A stretch of DNA of 7,107 nucleotides from an uncultured Bacteroidales bacterium (GTDB taxonomy: Bacteria; Bacteroidota; Bacteroidia; Bacteroidales; UBA932), in contig ONFK01000082.1 in NCBI GenBank assembly GCA_900317065.1, positions 1 to 7,107 on the forward strand. Reading direction: 5' to 3'. This document shows positions 4,634 to 7,107 of this stretch, piece by piece (positions within the stretch are counted from its first letter, which is position 1; each line of letters opens with the position of its first letter). The translations under genes and the position numbers were made by a program. Under the pieces are notes generated by a model. That model saw nothing but the letters and a program-made list of their open reading frames with translations. It was not told where the DNA came from and made no database searches.

Positions 4634-7078
4634 CTAACGGAGGGTGCCTCCGAATTCCTTGGTAAAGACTTCCAACAGGCGTGCCATCACGCGCTCCACG
4701 TCCTGGTCGGTAAGAGTCTTCTCCACATCCTGCAGGGTGAAGCTGAGGGCGTACTGCTTCTTGCCGGCAGGAATCTTGTCGCCCCTGTACACATCGAAAA
4801 GACTAACCTGCTTGAGGAGTTTTCTGGCATTCTTGAATGCCGCGGCGCGGAGGTCGGCATAGTTCACGCCTTCGTCAAGAAGGAGGGCAAGGTCGCGACG
4901 CACCTCCGGGAACCTGGGCAGTTCCTTGAAGGCCACCTTGTCGCGCTTGACTATGGAGAACAGGGCGTCCCAGTTGATTTCGGCCGCCACCACCTGCTGC
5001 TTGATGCCGAACTTGCGGGCAAGGGCCGGATTGATGACACCGATAACGGCCAGCTGCTGTTTCCCGCCGGGCAGACTGTAAACAGTGCCCTCGGAGAAAA
5101 TATCGGAAGGAGCAGCTTCAGCCCACATCTGATAGAGGTCTGCACCATAGCGGCGGAGCAGGAGCTCGAGATAGCCCTTAAGTTGATAGAAATCTCCCTT
5201 GGCGACAGCGTTCTTCCAGTTCTTCTCGGGAGCTCCGCTGATGAACATGGCATAGCAGGGGTGCTCCTCATATCCCTCGAGGGTTTCCCCACCCTTTTCG
5301 GGCAGGCGCTGATAAACGGAGCCGTATTCGAAGGTCTTGATTCTGGATATCTGACGGTTGACGTTGTAGGCGATGACTTCGAGCCCGTTGAGCAGGAGGG
5401 TCTGGCGCATCACGTTCAGGTCCGAACTCAAAGGGTTCACTATATGCACCAGCCTCTCCGAAGGGAAGGTCTTGAGGTCCTTGTAGTAATCCGCCTTGGT
5501 CAGGGAGTTGTTCATGGTCTCGGCGAATCCGTTAGCTGCCAGGAAATTGGAAATCTGGTTGCGGATCGCCTCCGGCTGAGGAGTCGGGGAGGCCGAAACG
5601 CTCATCTTCATGTGATGAGGGAGGTCGATGTTGTTGTATCCGTGGATACGGAGTATTTCTTCCACCACGTCGCACTCACGGTAAACATCTATCATGTAAC
5701 TCGGGGCGAGCACCACGGCCTTGTTGCCATCGTTGCTTATGAACTTGTACTGAAGGGCCTCGAGCACCTTTGTCATATTCTCGTGACCGATCTTCTGCCC
5801 GATGAACGCCTCGATGCGGTCGTAATCCAGTTCGATGCGCTTGCGCTCGACCGGATTGGGGTACGACTCGAAAATGTCGCCCTCGATATGGCCTCCGGTG
5901 AGTTCGCAGATCAGCAGGGCAGCCCTCTTGAGCGCGTATATGGTAATCTCGGGATCCGCCCCCCTCTCATAACGGAAAGAGGCGTCTGTCTGCAAGCCCT
6001 GAGTCTTGGAAGTCTTGCGGATGGAACCCGGATCGAAGTATGCACTTTCAAGGAAGACCTCGGTGGTGGATTCGGTCACGCCGCTGTCTTCACCGCCGAA
6101 CACGCCGGCGATGCACATGGGACGGGTGCTGTCTGCGATGACCATGTCCCTGGAGCAGAGCTTATGATCCACGCCGTCCAGAGTGCGTATCATCTCCCCT
6201 TCGGCGGCGCGGCGTACCACGACCTTGCGTCCGCCGATCTTGCCGGCATCGAAGGTGTGCAGAGGCTGGCCGAGTTCAAAGAGGATGAAGTTGCTGATGT
6301 CGACCACGTTGTTGATGGGACGGAGCCCGATGCTGAGGAGCTTCTTCTGGAGCCACTCGGGCGAAGGGCCAACCTTCACGTCCTTGATGGTCAGACCGGT
6401 ATAACGCGGTGCGCCCTCGCTGTCCTGCACTTCGACATTGATGCTGTCACCGTTTCCGGCGGCCTTGAATGCCGATACGTCCGGACAAGAGAAGCTGGCG
6501 GGAAGATTATGGTAGCGGAGATATGCATACAGGTCGCGGGCGACACCGATATGCGAAGCGGCATCCACTCGGTTGGCGGTAATCTCATACTCGATCACGG
6601 CTTCGGTCTTGAGATGCAGATACTCCTTCGCGGGAGTTCCTACGACGGCGTCTTCCGGCAGGACCATGATTCCCTCGTGGCTGCTGCCGATGCCGAGCTC
6701 GTCCTCAGCGCAAATCATGCCGAGGGACTCGACTCCGCGGATCTTGGACTTCTTGATCTTGAAATCTCCGGGAAGAACGGTGCCGATCTGGGCAAAGAGG
6801 ACTTTCTGCCCAGCAGCCACATTGGGTGCGCCGCAGACAACCTGCAGCAGCTCTCCGGTGCCGGCATCCACCTTGGTGATATGCAGATGGTCGGAGTCGG
6901 GATGCGCTTCGCATTCCACGACCTTGGCGACAACCACGCCGGCGAGGCCGCCGGGAATCTCCTCCTGCTCTTCGAGGCTATCCACCTCAATTCCTATAGA
7001 AGTCATAGCCTCGGCAACCTGCGCCGGGGTAAGATCCATTTCAAGATAATCCTTGAGCCAATTATAAGAAACTTTCAT
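4634..7078 (-). CDS. pheT: Phenylalanine--tRNA ligase subunit beta
   Basis: An 814-residue beta subunit of the heterotetrameric phenylalanyl-tRNA synthetase (EC 6.1.1.20), which charges tRNA-Phe with PheS and edits mischarged tyrosine. The start MKVSYNWLKDYL is diagnostic. In order: an EMAP/OB tRNA-binding domain at about 40-150 with H59-P-D-S-D-H-L65; a linker with EITANRVDAASHIGVARDLY; the B3/4 editing domain at about 220-385, with H274 in QPLHTFD (E. coli H265) and E344 in LESAYFDP (E. coli E334); a B5 domain at about 410-480; a catalytic-like domain from about 490; and an FDX-ACB anticodon-binding domain at 719-814, ending FTKEFGGTLR. Length is normal and no key residue is missing. pheS is not in the window. 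It starts 2 nt after a probable upstream stop and leads the visible operon. Confidence 0.98.
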   Translation of the reverse strand: MKVSYNWLKDYLEMDLTPAQVAEAMTSIGIEVDSLEEQEEIPGGLAGVVVAKVVECEAHPDSDHLHITKVDAGTGELLQVVCGAPNVAAGQKVLFAQIGTVLPGDFKIKKSKIRGVESLGMICAEDELGIGSSHEGIMVLPEDAVVGTPAKEYLHLKTEAVIEYEITANRVDAASHIGVARDLYAYLRYHNLPASFSCPDVSAFKAAGNGDSINVEVQDSEGAPRYTGLTIKDVKVGPSPEWLQKKLLSIGLRPINNVVDISNFILFELGQPLHTFDAGKIGGRKVVVRRAAEGEMIRTLDGVDHKLCSRDMVIADSTRPMCIAGVFGGEDSGVTESTTEVFLESAYFDPGSIRKTSKTQGLQTDASFRYERGADPEITIYALKRAALLICELTGGHIEGDIFESYPNPVERKRIELDYDRIEAFIGQKIGHENMTKVLEALQYKFISNDGNKAVVLAPSYMIDVYRECDVVEEILRIHGYNNIDLPHHMKMSVSASPTPQPEAIRNQISNFLAANGFAETMNNSLTKADYYKDLKTFPSERLVHIVNPLSSDLNVMRQTLLLNGLEVIAYNVNRQISRIKTFEYGSVYQRLPEKGGETLEGYEEHPCYAMFISGAPEKNWKNAVAKGDFYQLKGYLELLLRRYGADLYQMWAEAAPSDIFSEGTVYSLPGGKQQLAVIGVINPALARKFGIKQQVVAAEINWDALFSIVKRDKVAFKELPRFPEVRRDLALLLDEGVNYADLRAAAFKNARKLLKQVSLFDVYRGDKIPAGKKQYALSFTLQDVEKTLTDQDVERVMARLLEVFTKEFGGTLR

Positions 7079-7080
7079 AT

Positions 7081-7107
7081 CTATTTCAAATCTTCCGGAT
7101 TGAACAG
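7081..7107 (-). CDS. C-terminal end of an unidentified upstream gene (partial)
   Basis: From the right edge the minus strand reads eight sense codons, LFNPEDLK, then TAG (7083-7081), 2 nt before the pheT ATG. The same stop-AT-ATG junction separates the radical SAM gene from deoC, which makes a real gene end plausible. The fragment is far too short to identify. Confidence 0.4.
   Translation of the reverse strand: MFNPEDLK

Noticed and set aside
6573..7049. A 158-codon plus-strand open frame opposite the start of pheT
   Set aside because: It is Ser/Pro/Thr-rich low-complexity sequence, antisense to the well-conserved tRNA-binding domain of PheT.

Overview
The window looks like a Bacteroidales (Bacteroidota) chromosome of moderately high GC. 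Three things support this: -7/-33 promoter elements of the Bacteroidota type (TAnnTTTG with an upstream TTG), the absence of clear Shine-Dalgarno sequences before the starts, and two family-restricted proteins (a DUF4296 lipoprotein and a Bacteroidales-style secreted histidine phosphatase). A family-level assignment (Rikenellaceae or a Cryptobacteroides-like lineage) would be a guess.

Layout. Bases 1-1058 (minus) hold the N-terminal ~352 residues of a lipoprotein that runs off the left edge. Bases 1059-1199 are a 141-bp divergent intergenic region with one Bacteroidota-type promoter pointing each way. Bases 1200-2465 (plus) encode a secreted histidine-type (phytase/acid phosphatase superfamily) phosphatase. 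Bases 2452-7107 (minus) form a very tight block, in transcription order: the last eight codons of an unidentified gene (7107-7081), pheT (7078-4634), a DUF4296 lipoprotein (4627-4010), a COG0731-type radical SAM protein (4013-3258) and deoC (3255-2452). The junctions are 2 nt, 6 nt, a 4-nt ATGA overlap and 2 nt, so a single transcript with coupled translation is very likely. Its promoter lies outside the window. deoC and the phosphatase converge and overlap tail to tail by 14 bp.

How the genes relate. PheT is the beta subunit of phenylalanyl-tRNA synthetase. DeoC splits deoxyribose-5-phosphate into acetaldehyde and glyceraldehyde-3-phosphate. The DUF4296 lipoprotein and the radical SAM protein have no established role. 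The operon joins translation, nucleoside salvage and envelope functions without an obvious common pathway. The radical SAM protein belongs to the broad group that includes the tRNA-Phe wyosine enzyme TYW1, so its position behind pheT is suggestive but far from proof.

I see no mobile element, CRISPR array, tRNA or rRNA gene, and no convincing new multi-gene system. The points most worth checking are the pheT/radical SAM linkage, the RDSL pentad repeat tail, the antisense overlap at the deoC end, and the uncharacterised left-edge lipoprotein.
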